This document shows positions 17,019 through 25,602 of a stretch of 27,066 bases of DNA, piece by piece. The notes beneath the pieces were generated by a model. It saw only the letters and a list, made by a program, of their open reading frames with translations. It ran no database searches and had not been told where the DNA came from. The position numbers were made by a program, and so were the translations under genes. Where the stretch lies: NCBI GenBank assembly GCA_946187365.1, contig CAMHRD010000001.1, forward strand, positions 1 through 27,066, in the 5' to 3' direction. Numbering within the stretch: position 1 is the first letter of the stretch; every line of letters begins with the position of its first letter. The DNA is from an uncultured Bacteroidales bacterium (GTDB taxonomy: Bacteria; Bacteroidota; Bacteroidia; Bacteroidales; UBA932).

Positions 17019-17026
17019 CAAAAGTA
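17019..17026 (-). promoter_or_regulatory. PPIase-gene -7 promoter element (TACTTTTG)
   Basis: On the minus strand TACTTTTG matches TAnnTTTG, 56 bases before the ATG at 16963. It predicts a leader of about 50 bases. It lies just downstream of the ychF stop, so the PPIase gene can be transcribed independently of ychF. Confidence 0.45.
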
Positions 17027-17039
17027 ATAAAAATTTGGA

Positions 17040-18143
17040 TTATACGTTAAATAGGAAGTGCATAATGTCACCATCCTGCACCACATACTCTTTTCCTTCT
17101 GTGGCCAGTTTGCCGGCAGCACGGCAGGCGCTTTCACTGCCGTAGTGAACAAAGTCATCAAACTTTATAACCTCTGCGCGTATGAAACCCTTCTCAAAGT
17201 CTGAGTGGATTACACCCGCTGCCTGAGGTGCCTTATCTCCCTTTTTGAAGGTCCAGGCGCGTACCTCCGGCTCTCCCTGGGTAAAGTAGGTCTGAAGTCC
17301 CAGCAGGCGGTATGCTCCCTGAACAAGACGCACAATGCCGCTCTCTTTAAGCCCCAACTCCTCCAGGAACATCTGACGGTCTTCATAACTCTCCATCTCC
17401 GCAATGTCTGACTCTATCTTGGCGGCCAGCACCAGAATCTCAGCCCCCTCATCTTTAACGGCCTCTTTAACTCTCTCCACGTAGGCATTTCCCATTGCGG
17501 CACTTGCCTCATCTACGTTGCAGACATACATAACCGGCTTAGCCGTAAGAAGGAAGAGGCTCTTTGCAAGCTTTATATCTTCCTTATTATCAAAGGTTAC
17601 GCTGCGTGCATTCTCTCCTCTCTCCAGAACCTCCTTATACTTTTCCAGCACGGCGCAGAGTTTCTGTGCCTCCTTGTCCCCTCCGGTCTTTGCCTGTTTT
17701 GAGACCTTAGCCAGTCTATTCTCGACAGTTTCTAAATCCTTTAACTGTAATTCGGTATCTATCACCTCTTTATCTCTTACCGGATCTACGCTGCCATCTA
17801 CATGTGCAATGTTGGGATCATCAAAACAACGCAGCACGTGCAAAATAGCATCTGTCTCCCTGATATTTGCAAGGAACTGGTTTCCAAGACCTTCTCCCTT
17901 GCTAGCACCCTTTACCAGACCGGCAATATCTACAATCTCCACCGTAGCGGCCACCACATTGCGCGGATGAACCATCTCCACCAGTTTCTCCAACCTTTTA
18001 TCCGGTACTGCAGTGGAACCTATCTGCGGATTGATTGTGCAAAACGGAAAATTTGCAGCCTCCGCCTTTGCGGAGCTGATACAATTGAACAGAGTGCTCT
18101 TACCAACATTTGGAAGTCCTACTATACCGCACTTTACAGACAT
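17040..18143 (-). CDS. ychF: Ribosome-associated ATPase YchF (OLA1-type)
   Basis: A 367-residue Obg-family P-loop NTPase of normal length. Motifs are G1 GLPNVGKST (8-16), the G2 region NFPFCTINP (31-39), G3 DIAGLVKGASKGEGLGNQF (73-91), and a G4 position reading NVDE in place of NKxD. That change is why YchF prefers ATP to GTP. A coiled-coil insert (about 130-180) and a C-terminal TGS domain (about 280-367, with YFTQGEPEVRAWTF and HSDFEKGFIRAEV) follow. The protein binds ribosomes and is linked to oxidative-stress responses and translation quality. It is transcribed divergently from the EEP-family gene across 126 bases. Confidence 0.98.
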   Translation of the reverse strand: MSVKCGIVGLPNVGKSTLFNCISSAKAEAANFPFCTINPQIGSTAVPDKRLEKLVEMVHPRNVVAATVEIVDIAGLVKGASKGEGLGNQFLANIRETDAILHVLRCFDDPNIAHVDGSVDPVRDKEVIDTELQLKDLETVENRLAKVSKQAKTGGDKEAQKLCAVLEKYKEVLERGENARSVTFDNKEDIKLAKSLFLLTAKPVMYVCNVDEASAAMGNAYVERVKEAVKDEGAEILVLAAKIESDIAEMESYEDRQMFLEELGLKESGIVRLVQGAYRLLGLQTYFTQGEPEVRAWTFKKGDKAPQAAGVIHSDFEKGFIRAEVIKFDDFVHYGSESACRAAGKLATEGKEYVVQDGDIMHFLFNV

Positions 18144-18178
18144 ATCTTTTCTCTCTTTTTATTCGTTTAACAAGGCTG

Positions 18179-18186
18179 CAAATTTA
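18179..18186 (-). promoter_or_regulatory. ychF -7 promoter element (TAAATTTG)
   Basis: On the minus strand TAAATTTG fits TAnnTTTG, 36 bases before the ychF ATG. The predicted leader of about 32 bases is AT-rich, with only a loose purine run (AAGAGAGAAAAG) in place of a Shine-Dalgarno site. Confidence 0.5.
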
Positions 18187-18257
18187 ACAAAAAGAAAGTT
18201 GGATTTTGCATAAAGGTCAAATATACTCTATGGCATCCGCCCGTATTAAAATGACTT

Positions 18258-18265
18258 TATATTTG
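18258..18265 (+). promoter_or_regulatory. EEP-gene -7 promoter element (TATATTTG)
   Basis: TATATTTG ends only 5 bases before the ATG at 18270, the same spacing as in mutS and one base less than thyA. This supports a leaderless start at 18270 over the internal ATG at 18306. Confidence 0.45.
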
Positions 18266-18269
18266 GAGC

Positions 18270-19124
18270 ATGAAGAACTTAAAGGAATATCTCTTACTGC
18301 TGCTTATGTTCTGGAACCTGGAGAACTTTTACCTAGATTCCCGCCGCTTTGTAAGCAAAAGAGACCTCATTGTTAAAACCGTTATGGCGGTAAAGGACAG
18401 AGAGGGGGAGTTTCCCGCCCTCATTGGGCTCTGTGAAACGGACAGTTATCTTGCTACCCGCATGCTGGTTAACAACACTCCGCTGGAGCGGTTAGGCTAT
18501 AAGATTATCCACAAAGATTCTCCGGATAAAAGAGGGATAGATGTGGCGCTTTTGTATCGCGATGAATTTTTTAACCTGCTGAGTGCCCGCTTTTTAAGGG
18601 TGACCTCTTTTAAAACCAGAGATATTCTGTATGCAAAAGGAACGGTTGGAGTTGATACCCTGCATATCTTTGTAAACCACTGGCCCTCAAAGCTTGGGGG
18701 AGAGAAGAGCTCCTCTTCAAAGAGGATGGAGGTAGCTGCTCTTTTAAAGAGCGTTACAGATTCCATAAAGAGTACAAACCTTTCAGCCTTAATAATCGCG
18801 ATGGGGGATTTTAATGACGCTCCCTCTTCAGAGGCGGTAAAAAGCCTGGAGCTCAATAACCTGTCGGGAAAACTGAAAGACTCTTTAAATGCCTCTCATT
18901 CAGAGATAAAGGGCTCTCATAAATTCAGAGGCAGGTGGGAAATGCTGGATCAATTTTTAGTGAGTGACTCCGTAAGGGGCTCTGCCTCCCTCTTTTATAT
19001 GCCGCACCTTCTGACGGAGGATAAAAAGTATTACGGTGTTAAGACCAGAAGAACTTTTGTTGGGCCCCGCTTTATTGGGGGTGCAAGTGACCACCTGCCA
19101 ATTTTGTTACGAATAAAATTGTAA
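18270..19124 (+). CDS. Endonuclease/exonuclease/phosphatase (EEP) family protein
   Basis: A 284-residue member of the Mg-dependent EEP (DNase I-like) superfamily. Fold landmarks are FWNLENFYLD (14-23, first metal-site Asn), LIGLCETDSY with the metal-ligand Glu (about 51-60), GIDVALLYRD (about 88-97), FVNHWPSKLGG with the catalytic His region (about 134-144), GDFNDAPSSEAV (about 173-184), and C-terminal GASDHLPILLRI with the Asp-His pair. All key motifs are intact, so it should be active on a phosphodiester or phosphomonoester. The substrate is unknown. Residues 4-13 are Leu-rich, but too short for a sure signal peptide. An internal ATG at 18306 (MFWNLENF) is an alternative start; the -7 element favours 18270. 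thyA begins 10 bases downstream. Confidence 0.85.
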   Translation: MKNLKEYLLLLLMFWNLENFYLDSRRFVSKRDLIVKTVMAVKDREGEFPALIGLCETDSYLATRMLVNNTPLERLGYKIIHKDSPDKRGIDVALLYRDEFFNLLSARFLRVTSFKTRDILYAKGTVGVDTLHIFVNHWPSKLGGEKSSSSKRMEVAALLKSVTDSIKSTNLSALIIAMGDFNDAPSSEAVKSLELNNLSGKLKDSLNASHSEIKGSHKFRGRWEMLDQFLVSDSVRGSASLFYMPHLLTEDKKYYGVKTRRTFVGPRFIGGASDHLPILLRIKL

Positions 19125-19129
19125 ATTTG
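19122..19129 (+). promoter_or_regulatory. thyA -7 promoter element (TAAATTTG) overlapping a stop codon
   Basis: TAAATTTG fits TAnnTTTG and lies 6 bases before the thyA ATG. Its first three bases are the TAA stop of the upstream EEP gene. A TTTG at 19103-19106 is present, with a 15-base spacer, short for a -33 element. thyA and folA can therefore be transcribed without the EEP gene. Confidence 0.45.
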
Positions 19130-19134
19130 TCTCC

Positions 19135-19929
19135 ATGAAACAGTATTTAGATCTTCTAAAGAAAATAATGGATGAGGGTGTGGTTAAGCATGACCGCACC
19201 GGCGTGGGGACAAAGAGCATATTCGGCCATCAGATGAGGTTCAACCTCAATGATGGTTTCCCTCTTCTTACAACCAAGAAAGTGCACTTAAAATCAATAA
19301 TTTACGAGCTTCTGTGGTTTATTAACGGAGATACCAACATTAAGTATCTGAAGGAACACGGAGTGAGCATTTGGGATGAGTGGGCAGATGAAAACGGTGA
19401 GTTGGGGCCGGTTTACGGGGCGCAGTGGAGAAGGTGGAACTGCGGAGACGGACGCCATATAGATCAGCTTCAGAACGTGATGGATACGCTCAAAAACAAT
19501 CCGGATTCCCGCCGTATAATTATCTCCTCCTGGAACGTTGCGGAAATTGAGAAGATGGCGCTTCCTCCTTGCCACTCTCTCTTTCAATTTTACGTTGCGG
19601 ATAACCGCCTCTCCTGCCAGCTTTACCAGAGAAGTGCAGATACTTTTTTAGGTGTTCCTTTCAATATTGCATCTTACGCTCTGCTTACTATGATGATTGC
19701 AAAGGTGTGCGGTTTTGCCCTTGGAGATTTTGTTCACACTACCGGAGATACTCATATCTATCTTAATCATTTTGAGCAGGTTAAAGAGCAGCTGAGCAGG
19801 ACGCCGAGAGCGCTTCCTAAGATGTTGATTAAGGGTGAGCAGAAAGATATTTTCTCCTTTAAGTATGAAGATTTTGAACTTGTTGGATATGACCCGTATC
19901 CGGCAATAAAGGCTCCGGTTGCTGTTTAA
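19135..19929 (+). CDS. thyA: Thymidylate synthase ThyA
   Basis: A 264-residue enzyme, the same length as E. coli ThyA. It methylates dUMP to dTMP using 5,10-methylene-tetrahydrofolate and releases dihydrofolate. Motifs are the phosphate-binding DRTGVGT (20-26), YELLWFINGDTNIKYL (57-72), GPVYGAQWRRW (91-101), the nucleophile Cys146 in LPPCHSLFQFYV, QLYQRSADTFLGVPFNI (162-178), and the dUMP-binding Asn and Tyr in HIYLNH (about 207-212). It ends in the family's PYPAIKAPVAV tail. folA follows after 11 bases, giving the usual thyA-folA pair in which FolA regenerates tetrahydrofolate. Confidence 0.99.
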   Translation: MKQYLDLLKKIMDEGVVKHDRTGVGTKSIFGHQMRFNLNDGFPLLTTKKVHLKSIIYELLWFINGDTNIKYLKEHGVSIWDEWADENGELGPVYGAQWRRWNCGDGRHIDQLQNVMDTLKNNPDSRRIIISSWNVAEIEKMALPPCHSLFQFYVADNRLSCQLYQRSADTFLGVPFNIASYALLTMMIAKVCGFALGDFVHTTGDTHIYLNHFEQVKEQLSRTPRALPKMLIKGEQKDIFSFKYEDFELVGYDPYPAIKAPVAV

Positions 19930-19940
19930 AAGTTTGCATT

Positions 19941-20429
19941 ATGATTTCACTGATTGCTGCGGTTGCAGAGAATGGTGCCATTGGAAGAGGTAATGAGCTT
20001 CTTTGGCATATAAAAGAGGATCTTGCTTATTTTAAGCAGGTTACTATGTCTCACCCGGTAATTATGGGACGTAAGACTTTTGACTCCATTGGCAGGGCAC
20101 TTCCAGGAAGACGCAACATTGTGGTTTCACGTTCAAAGTTATCAAATACAACTATTGAACAGGCAGAAGATTTAACGGCTCTGCTTACGGAGGTTAAGAG
20201 AAAGCGGACGGAGTTTTTTGTTATAGGCGGAGGCTCCCTTTACAAAGCTGCAATGCCTTTTGCAAAACGTCTATACATCACAAAGATTTTTGCTGAGGCA
20301 AAAGATGCAGATACATTCTTTCCAGCAATCGAGAGTAACGAGTGGAAAGAAACCTTCTCTTCTAAAGTGCTGACAGATAAAGAAAACAATATAAAATTCC
20401 AATTTGTCATTTATGAGAGAAAGGGCTAA
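19941..20429 (+). CDS. folA: Dihydrofolate reductase FolA
   Basis: A 162-residue NADPH-dependent reductase of dihydrofolate to tetrahydrofolate. The N-terminus ISLIAAVAENGAIGRGNELL contains the Met20-loop region. Trp22 and the active-site acid Asp27 are at the E. coli positions in LLWHIKEDLAYFK. The NADPH-binding motif MGRKTFDSIG is at about 42-51, LPGRRNIVVSR at 54-64, and FFVIGGGSLY at about 91-100. Length and motifs are normal. The last 17 bases overlap the start of the transporter gene, so folA and the transporter are probably translationally coupled. Confidence 0.98.
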   Translation: MISLIAAVAENGAIGRGNELLWHIKEDLAYFKQVTMSHPVIMGRKTFDSIGRALPGRRNIVVSRSKLSNTTIEQAEDLTALLTEVKRKRTEFFVIGGGSLYKAAMPFAKRLYITKIFAEAKDADTFFPAIESNEWKETFSSKVLTDKENNIKFQFVIYERKG

Positions 20430-21729
20430 ATTCAAGAGCTCGCTGGGTATGCTGCTGGCACTGGTGGGCTCCGCAATCGGCTTGGGCAATCTCTGGAGAT
20501 TCCCATACGTTGTTGGTAACAATGGTGGTGCCGCTTTCATTATTATCTACCTTATTGTGGTGGCTTTAATCTGCCTTCCTGTAATGGTTGCAGAGTTTGT
20601 GATTGGACGCCGTGCAAGAAGCAACGCCTACTCCGCATACGACAAATTTGCTCCAAAAACCAAGTGGAAATATGTTGGTCTGCTGGGAGTTATAACCGCC
20701 TTAATCATAGACTCCTTCTATTGCGTTGTTGGTGGTTGGACTGTAAGTTATCTCTTCCACTCACTCTGTTTGGATGTTACTACAACTACAACCGGAGAGA
20801 GTGCCTCAATGTTCTCCGCGCTCTCTTCAGACACATCTTCTAACCTTATCTATATGCTTATATTCCTGGGACTTACCTGCGGCGTGGTAATGCTGGGTGT
20901 GCAGAAGGGAATTGAGCGCAGCTGCAAGTATCTGATTACCATTCTTGCAGTTCTGATTGTGGCAATAATGATTAACTCTCTTACCCTTGAGGGTTCTTCA
21001 GAGGGGTTGAAATTTCTCTTTAAACCGGACTTTTCAAAGGTAACATTCAAGACTGTTCTATATGCAATGGGGCAGGGATTCTTCTCACTCTCACTGGGTT
21101 GCTGCTGTGTCCTTACATACGCTTCCTATGCTCCACATAAAGACAACCTTCTTAAGACCACATCTCTTACCGTAACCTCAGATGTTCTCTTTGCTCTTAT
21201 TGCGGGAGCCGCCATACTTCCTGCAGTATTTGCTTTTGGAATTTCACCTACAGAGGGTGCCGGCCTGGCCTTCATAACACTGCCTGAGGTCTTTGGGCAA
21301 ATGGCTATGGGTAAGGTAATTGCAATCTTCTTCTACTTTGTACTCTTTGCCGCTGCAATCTCTTCATCCATTTCACTTTTGGAGATAGTTGTGGCTTACA
21401 TAATGGAGATTTTCTCCTTCAAACGAGTTAAGGCAGTTGTGATTTCCTCAGTAATTATGATTGCACTCGGAATCTGCTGCGCCGTTTGGGGTAGCATTTT
21501 CAACCTGTTTGACTACATATCTGCCAACATACTTATGACAACGGGAGGATTCCTTGTTGCACTCTTTGTAGGATGGAAGATTACCCGCAAAGATTTTGAA
21601 GATGAGATAACCAGTTCCGGCATGCACAAGGTTCCTAAATGGCTCCTTGTAACTCTCCGTTTCTTAATAAGATACGTGGCTCCTATAGGCGTTGCCGCCG
21701 TTATGATTAGTAGTCTCGCCGGCCTTTAA
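20413..21729 (+). CDS. Sodium-dependent neurotransmitter:sodium symporter (NSS) family transporter
   Basis: A 438-residue inner-membrane protein with about 11-12 hydrophobic helices. The N-terminus has the NSS signature GSAIGLGNLWRFPYVVGNNG (about 17-36), which forms the unwound TM1 with Na and substrate contacts. Other landmarks are the VVGGWTVSYLFHSL helix near 107-120 and SLSLGCCCVLTYASYAPH near 228-245. Bacterial members move amino acids or related amines with Na. The substrate cannot be assigned. The ATG at 20413 overlaps folA by 17 bases; a TTG three codons upstream at 20404 is less likely. The stop codon overlaps the stop of the convergent yfhO-like gene. Confidence 0.93.
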   Translation: MRERAKFKSSLGMLLALVGSAIGLGNLWRFPYVVGNNGGAAFIIIYLIVVALICLPVMVAEFVIGRRARSNAYSAYDKFAPKTKWKYVGLLGVITALIIDSFYCVVGGWTVSYLFHSLCLDVTTTTTGESASMFSALSSDTSSNLIYMLIFLGLTCGVVMLGVQKGIERSCKYLITILAVLIVAIMINSLTLEGSSEGLKFLFKPDFSKVTFKTVLYAMGQGFFSLSLGCCCVLTYASYAPHKDNLLKTTSLTVTSDVLFALIAGAAILPAVFAFGISPTEGAGLAFITLPEVFGQMAMGKVIAIFFYFVLFAAAISSSISLLEIVVAYIMEIFSFKRVKAVVISSVIMIALGICCAVWGSIFNLFDYISANILMTTGGFLVALFVGWKITRKDFEDEITSSGMHKVPKWLLVTLRFLIRYVAPIGVAAVMISSLAGL

Positions 21730-24245
21730 TCTATCTTTGCAGGCTCTTTCTTTTTGAAAGAAAGGACTATTGCTGCTGCTATTAGGATTAGCAGAAGCAG
21801 GGATGCGTAGAGTGAGTAACTCTCTCCTTTTATGAAGCTCTTTGGTTGGAAGGTGAAGGTGATATCTCCCTCTCCTGCAGGAACTATTGCTCCTCTTAAA
21901 ACCCAGTTAGCCTGGAAGATATCCAACTCGCTCTCTTTGCCCTCTGCCTCTTTTACAACAGCCTTCCACCCAGGATAGTAAACCTCACTGAAGAGTGCAA
22001 CACTTGGTTTTGATGTTGAGTAATGGTATACAAGTTTATTAGGGGCATAGCTAGTGAGGCTTATCATTCTGACATCTCCGCTGTCTGCTTCAAAGCCTTT
22101 TAGAGCGCTTTCAAATTTTTTATTGACAATTGCAGTGGTCCGCGGATTTATATCACCAAGTTTTTCAATCTCTTCATTGGCGTTATCTACAAGTGCAACA
22201 CTGTCTGCAAACCAGCAATTGCCTAAAGCGTAGGAGTTTACAATTGGTGCGCTCTCTCCGTTTACAATGATGTAACGGGTGTTGAGCATACTTAAAACAG
22301 GATGGAATGTAATTGCAGAGGCTGCCTCATCCAATGTTGTTACTCCCTGCAGTTCAGAGCCCATCTGTGCTATCTCTTTTCTGATGTAACGGTCAATCAA
22401 ATCCTGGTAACGCTGCAGTTTTGCAGGTGAGTAACCGCCAATGGTTTTATGGTGGTAAGAGATGTATGCATTGTTGAAAGGATCTACCGTAAGATCTAAA
22501 ACTCTGTAGTTTGGATCCCTGTCAGATTCCTTAAGGAATGTATCTACCGGGCGGGCGTTGAGAACGCTTGTAAACTCCTGCTGCGTAACAAAATGTGAAG
22601 AGTTCAGGTAACGTTTGTCTGCACTCCATAGATCTATTCCAACAAGCAGAATAAGTGCTGCAGTTGCATAGCAAACCTTCATCTTCTTGTTGAAAGAGAG
22701 CCATATTACAAGTGTTGCAAGAAGTATGAAACAGAGAGAACGGAAGGCGTCCGCTCTTAGAAGTGCCGCCCTGTCTTGAGTAAGTGTTGCAACAAGTTCC
22801 TTTGGAAGCTGAGCATCCGCTCCGCCAGAGAAGTTGCCAGCAAGTGACGGTACCAGGCAGAAAATCAGGGAGAAACCTCCTGTTATACCCAATGCCCAAA
22901 GCAGAGATTTTTTAGCCCTTGCCTTATCTAAAGAGTAAAACTTATCCAACGCCAATATGGCAAGTATAGGAACCGTTACCTGCAAAATCACAAGAATCAT
23001 AGAGACGGTTCTGAACTTGTTGTACAGCAGCATATAGTTGAAAAATAGGCGTGTAGGAGCCATAAAGTGATAGCCCCAGGAGAGCACAACAGCAAGCAGA
23101 GATACCAATACTATCCACCATTTAACTCCGCCTCTAACAACAAAAAGTCCTAGTACAAAGAGGAATATGCAGATTGCTCCAAGATACATAGGACCAGCGG
23201 TAAATGCCTGCGGTCCCCAGTAGAGCGGCATCTGTGATACAACTTTCTCCGCCTCGTAAGCGGGATAGTTGTACTGCTCCGTAAGCATCTTGTAGGTTGC
23301 AGAAGATGAAGAGAGCTTACCTGCAGAGGCTCCTCCGTTAAAGTTAGGAATCAGAAGGTTAGGAGTCTCCTCCACACCGTATGACCACTGGGTTGCATAC
23401 TCCAGATCCAATCCTGAACGGCTCTTTTCTCCCGTTGTTGCAGCACTGTTATCCGTAAGTTCCGTTCCGCCTCTCATGGTGTACTTACCGTACTCGTAAG
23501 TTGGCCAGAGGTGGTTGATGTTTGCAGCAACACCTAAAAGACCTGCAACCAGTGCAACCAGAGATATCTTAAAGAATTTGCCAAAGCATTTTTCCTTAAT
23601 TGCTTTTATGAATTGCCAGATTACAAAACCAACAACTATAATTGCCAGGTAGTAAGTGATTTGCGGATGGTTGGCCTTAACCTGAAAACTGAGTGCAAGA
23701 CCAAAGAGCGCAGCACCCAAATATGAACTTTTGCGGTAAGCATACACCAGTGCCGCAATAACCCACGGCATAAAGGCAATGGCCATCATCTTGGTGTTGT
23801 GACCAACCTGAATTATCTGCATGTTGTACGAACAGAAGGCAACAGCAATTGCTCCCAATATTGCAAGATAGATATTCACACCAAATGCAAGGAACATTAA
23901 AAAGGCTCCTATCATGCAGACTATCAGATAACTGGCAGGGCGCTGTCCTATAAAGAGAATATCATAAAGATACTTTGTGAAATCTCCGTGATACTTAACG
24001 GAGATGGTAGTTGCCGGCATTCCGGAGAACATGGAGTTAGTCCAGTAGGTTGGATCATCCGGGTGGGCGTCATTCCAATCTACAATCTCATGGCTCATTC
24101 CCTTCCAACTGGATATATCTGACTGATTTACAACCTTTCCGCTCAGTGTATAAGGCGCATACGCATACCCAATTACTATAAATCCTACAATTGCAAGTAC
24201 ATACGGAATCAACTTCCTAAAAACATTGCTTTTCCTTTCCTCCAT
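21726..24245 (-). CDS. YfhO-family multispanning membrane protein
   Basis: An 839-residue protein with an N-terminal helix (about 11-30), an extracytoplasmic loop containing SDISSWKGM and YWTNSMFSGMP, then roughly a dozen transmembrane stretches between about 95 and 560. A large C-terminal periplasmic domain (about 560-810) follows, and a final helix (about 812-832). This is the layout of the YfhO family (GT-C-like fold). In Bacillus, YfhO takes part in glycosylating lipoteichoic acid; in Bacteroidota the acceptor is unknown. It is the last gene of a minus-strand unit, 16 bases after a glycosyltransferase gene, which supports a role in adding sugars to an envelope glycan. Its stop overlaps that of the NSS transporter. 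The second arm of a 6-bp hairpin near its 3' end lacks a U-tract. Confidence 0.9.
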   Translation of the reverse strand: MEERKSNVFRKLIPYVLAIVGFIVIGYAYAPYTLSGKVVNQSDISSWKGMSHEIVDWNDAHPDDPTYWTNSMFSGMPATTISVKYHGDFTKYLYDILFIGQRPASYLIVCMIGAFLMFLAFGVNIYLAILGAIAVAFCSYNMQIIQVGHNTKMMAIAFMPWVIAALVYAYRKSSYLGAALFGLALSFQVKANHPQITYYLAIIVVGFVIWQFIKAIKEKCFGKFFKISLVALVAGLLGVAANINHLWPTYEYGKYTMRGGTELTDNSAATTGEKSRSGLDLEYATQWSYGVEETPNLLIPNFNGGASAGKLSSSSATYKMLTEQYNYPAYEAEKVVSQMPLYWGPQAFTAGPMYLGAICIFLFVLGLFVVRGGVKWWIVLVSLLAVVLSWGYHFMAPTRLFFNYMLLYNKFRTVSMILVILQVTVPILAILALDKFYSLDKARAKKSLLWALGITGGFSLIFCLVPSLAGNFSGGADAQLPKELVATLTQDRAALLRADAFRSLCFILLATLVIWLSFNKKMKVCYATAALILLVGIDLWSADKRYLNSSHFVTQQEFTSVLNARPVDTFLKESDRDPNYRVLDLTVDPFNNAYISYHHKTIGGYSPAKLQRYQDLIDRYIRKEIAQMGSELQGVTTLDEAASAITFHPVLSMLNTRYIIVNGESAPIVNSYALGNCWFADSVALVDNANEEIEKLGDINPRTTAIVNKKFESALKGFEADSGDVRMISLTSYAPNKLVYHYSTSKPSVALFSEVYYPGWKAVVKEAEGKESELDIFQANWVLRGAIVPAGEGDITFTFQPKSFIKGESYSLYASLLLLILIAAAIVLSFKKKEPAKID

Positions 24246-24261
24246 ATTCTTTCTTTTTCTA

Positions 24262-25599
24262 TTACTTACTTATTTCATCCAGCAGTTTTGCCAACTGCTC
24301 TGTTGTTTGCACGCGTGAAAATCTTTCAACGGCTTTGTTCTCTGTTGATGGCAAACAGCGCGCTGCAAAGTCACGCATAATGGATTCTATTGCTATGGCA
24401 TCATCAAATTCCGCCATCTTTCCTCGGCCGGTCTCTTTGAGTATTTTACCCAAATCTCCGTTTACCGGACCAAAGGCAAATATCTCTCCTTTGCAGGCAA
24501 TATATTCGTAAAATTTGCCCGTTAAAATTGCAGCGGACTCCTTCTCCTTTCTTAGCGGAAGCAGAAGAACGTTGGCCCTCATCTGCCATCCTATGCTCTC
24601 AAGATGAGGAACATATCCGTACTGAGTGTAATAACTCTCAAGTCCCGCAGCCTTTATCTCCTCAGCCACGCAACCATCTGTCTGGCCCATAGTTACAATC
24701 TTAAGCCGTGATGCAAAATCTGCATTCTCCTTTACCATCTTGCCAAGTACCGGCCATAGCAGATCCGGGTCTGCACTCTTTGGTAGAAGACCTGTGTGAA
24801 CAATCACAAACTTTCCTTCACACTCTCTGTCTATTCTCTCTTTTATCTTCTTTAGGACCGGACGTTTTTCCGTTGAAAAATCATCCGGATCAAAGCCGTT
24901 GGTAATAACCTCTACCTTTGGAGCAAACTCTGCATACTCTCCTGTTGAAAACTCCTCCTTCATCTTATCTGAGACTACTACAACTTTGGAGGCGTTATTC
25001 AGGATGCGCCTTTCCAGAGCCTGATGCTTCTTCAAAGAGGAGGCGCTCAGGCCAAGGTGTTTGAAGTAAAAAATCTTTGTCCACGGGTCCCTGAAGTCTG
25101 CCAGATGGGGGATATTGAACTTTTTGTGGAGAGCATCCGCAATCAGGTGCATAGAGTGAGGCGGTCCGGTGCTTACCACCGCATCAAACCTCTCCCCCTC
25201 TTTAATCAGCTTGGAAAGGAACCTTACAGAAGGCTTAATCCACCAGCAACGAGGGTCCGGAATGAACCAGTTTCCCCTAATATGCATGGAGAGTCTCTTA
25301 AGGAAACCGCCCCCTTCTGAGGAGATAATGTTGGCCTCAATCTTCTCTCCCTTCTTCTTTCCGGAGAGTATCTTATAGAACTTATAAGGCTCTGTAATTT
25401 TGCGCTTTATAACTTTTGTGTCCGCCCCTATATCCGCCATAAGGGAGTCGTCCGTGGAGTTGACGTCCGGGTTCAAAGGGGTATAAATTACAGGCTCCCA
25501 TCCGTATTGTGGGAGGTACTTTGAGGCCTTGAGCCACCTCTGCACTCCGCTGCCACCGGACGGTGGCCAATAATATGTGATAATCAGAACCCGCTTCAT
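24262..25599 (-). CDS. GT4-like glycosyltransferase
   Basis: A 445-residue GT-B fold glycosyltransferase. The N-terminal domain starts VLIITYYWPPSGGSGVQRWL (4-23), the usual opening of the donor/acceptor Rossmann domain with the Gly-rich loop. It also has AVVSTGPPHSMHL and LADFRDPWTKIFYF (about 168-182). The C-terminal domain contains FVIVHTGLLPKSADPDLLWP (about 268-287) and the donor-site region LLPLRKEKESAAILTGKFYE (about 349-368), with the E-x7-E-like acidic pattern. There is no signal peptide, so it is cytoplasmic and acts at the inner face of the membrane. The sugar and acceptor are unknown. It starts 3 bases after the serine hydrolase stop and is followed after 16 bases by the yfhO-like gene. 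Confidence 0.9.
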   Translation of the reverse strand: MKRVLIITYYWPPSGGSGVQRWLKASKYLPQYGWEPVIYTPLNPDVNSTDDSLMADIGADTKVIKRKITEPYKFYKILSGKKKGEKIEANIISSEGGGFLKRLSMHIRGNWFIPDPRCWWIKPSVRFLSKLIKEGERFDAVVSTGPPHSMHLIADALHKKFNIPHLADFRDPWTKIFYFKHLGLSASSLKKHQALERRILNNASKVVVVSDKMKEEFSTGEYAEFAPKVEVITNGFDPDDFSTEKRPVLKKIKERIDRECEGKFVIVHTGLLPKSADPDLLWPVLGKMVKENADFASRLKIVTMGQTDGCVAEEIKAAGLESYYTQYGYVPHLESIGWQMRANVLLLPLRKEKESAAILTGKFYEYIACKGEIFAFGPVNGDLGKILKETGRGKMAEFDDAIAIESIMRDFAARCLPSTENKAVERFSRVQTTEQLAKLLDEISK

Positions 25600-25602
25600 C
25601 TG

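Noticed and set aside
17518..17970. 150-codon plus-strand frame opposite ychF
   Set aside because: It is Ser/Thr-rich and antisense to conserved G motifs, with no start or promoter evidence.
18306..19124. Shorter EEP protein starting at the internal ATG (MFWNLENF)
   Set aside because: It remains possible, but the -7 element spacing of 5 bases to the ATG at 18270 matches other genes in the window, so I prefer the longer form.
21745..21761. Hairpin TCTTTC-TTTTT-GAAAGA after the NSS transporter
   Set aside because: The stem is only 6 bp and AT-rich, lies in the YfhO coding region, and has no T-run after it on the plus strand.
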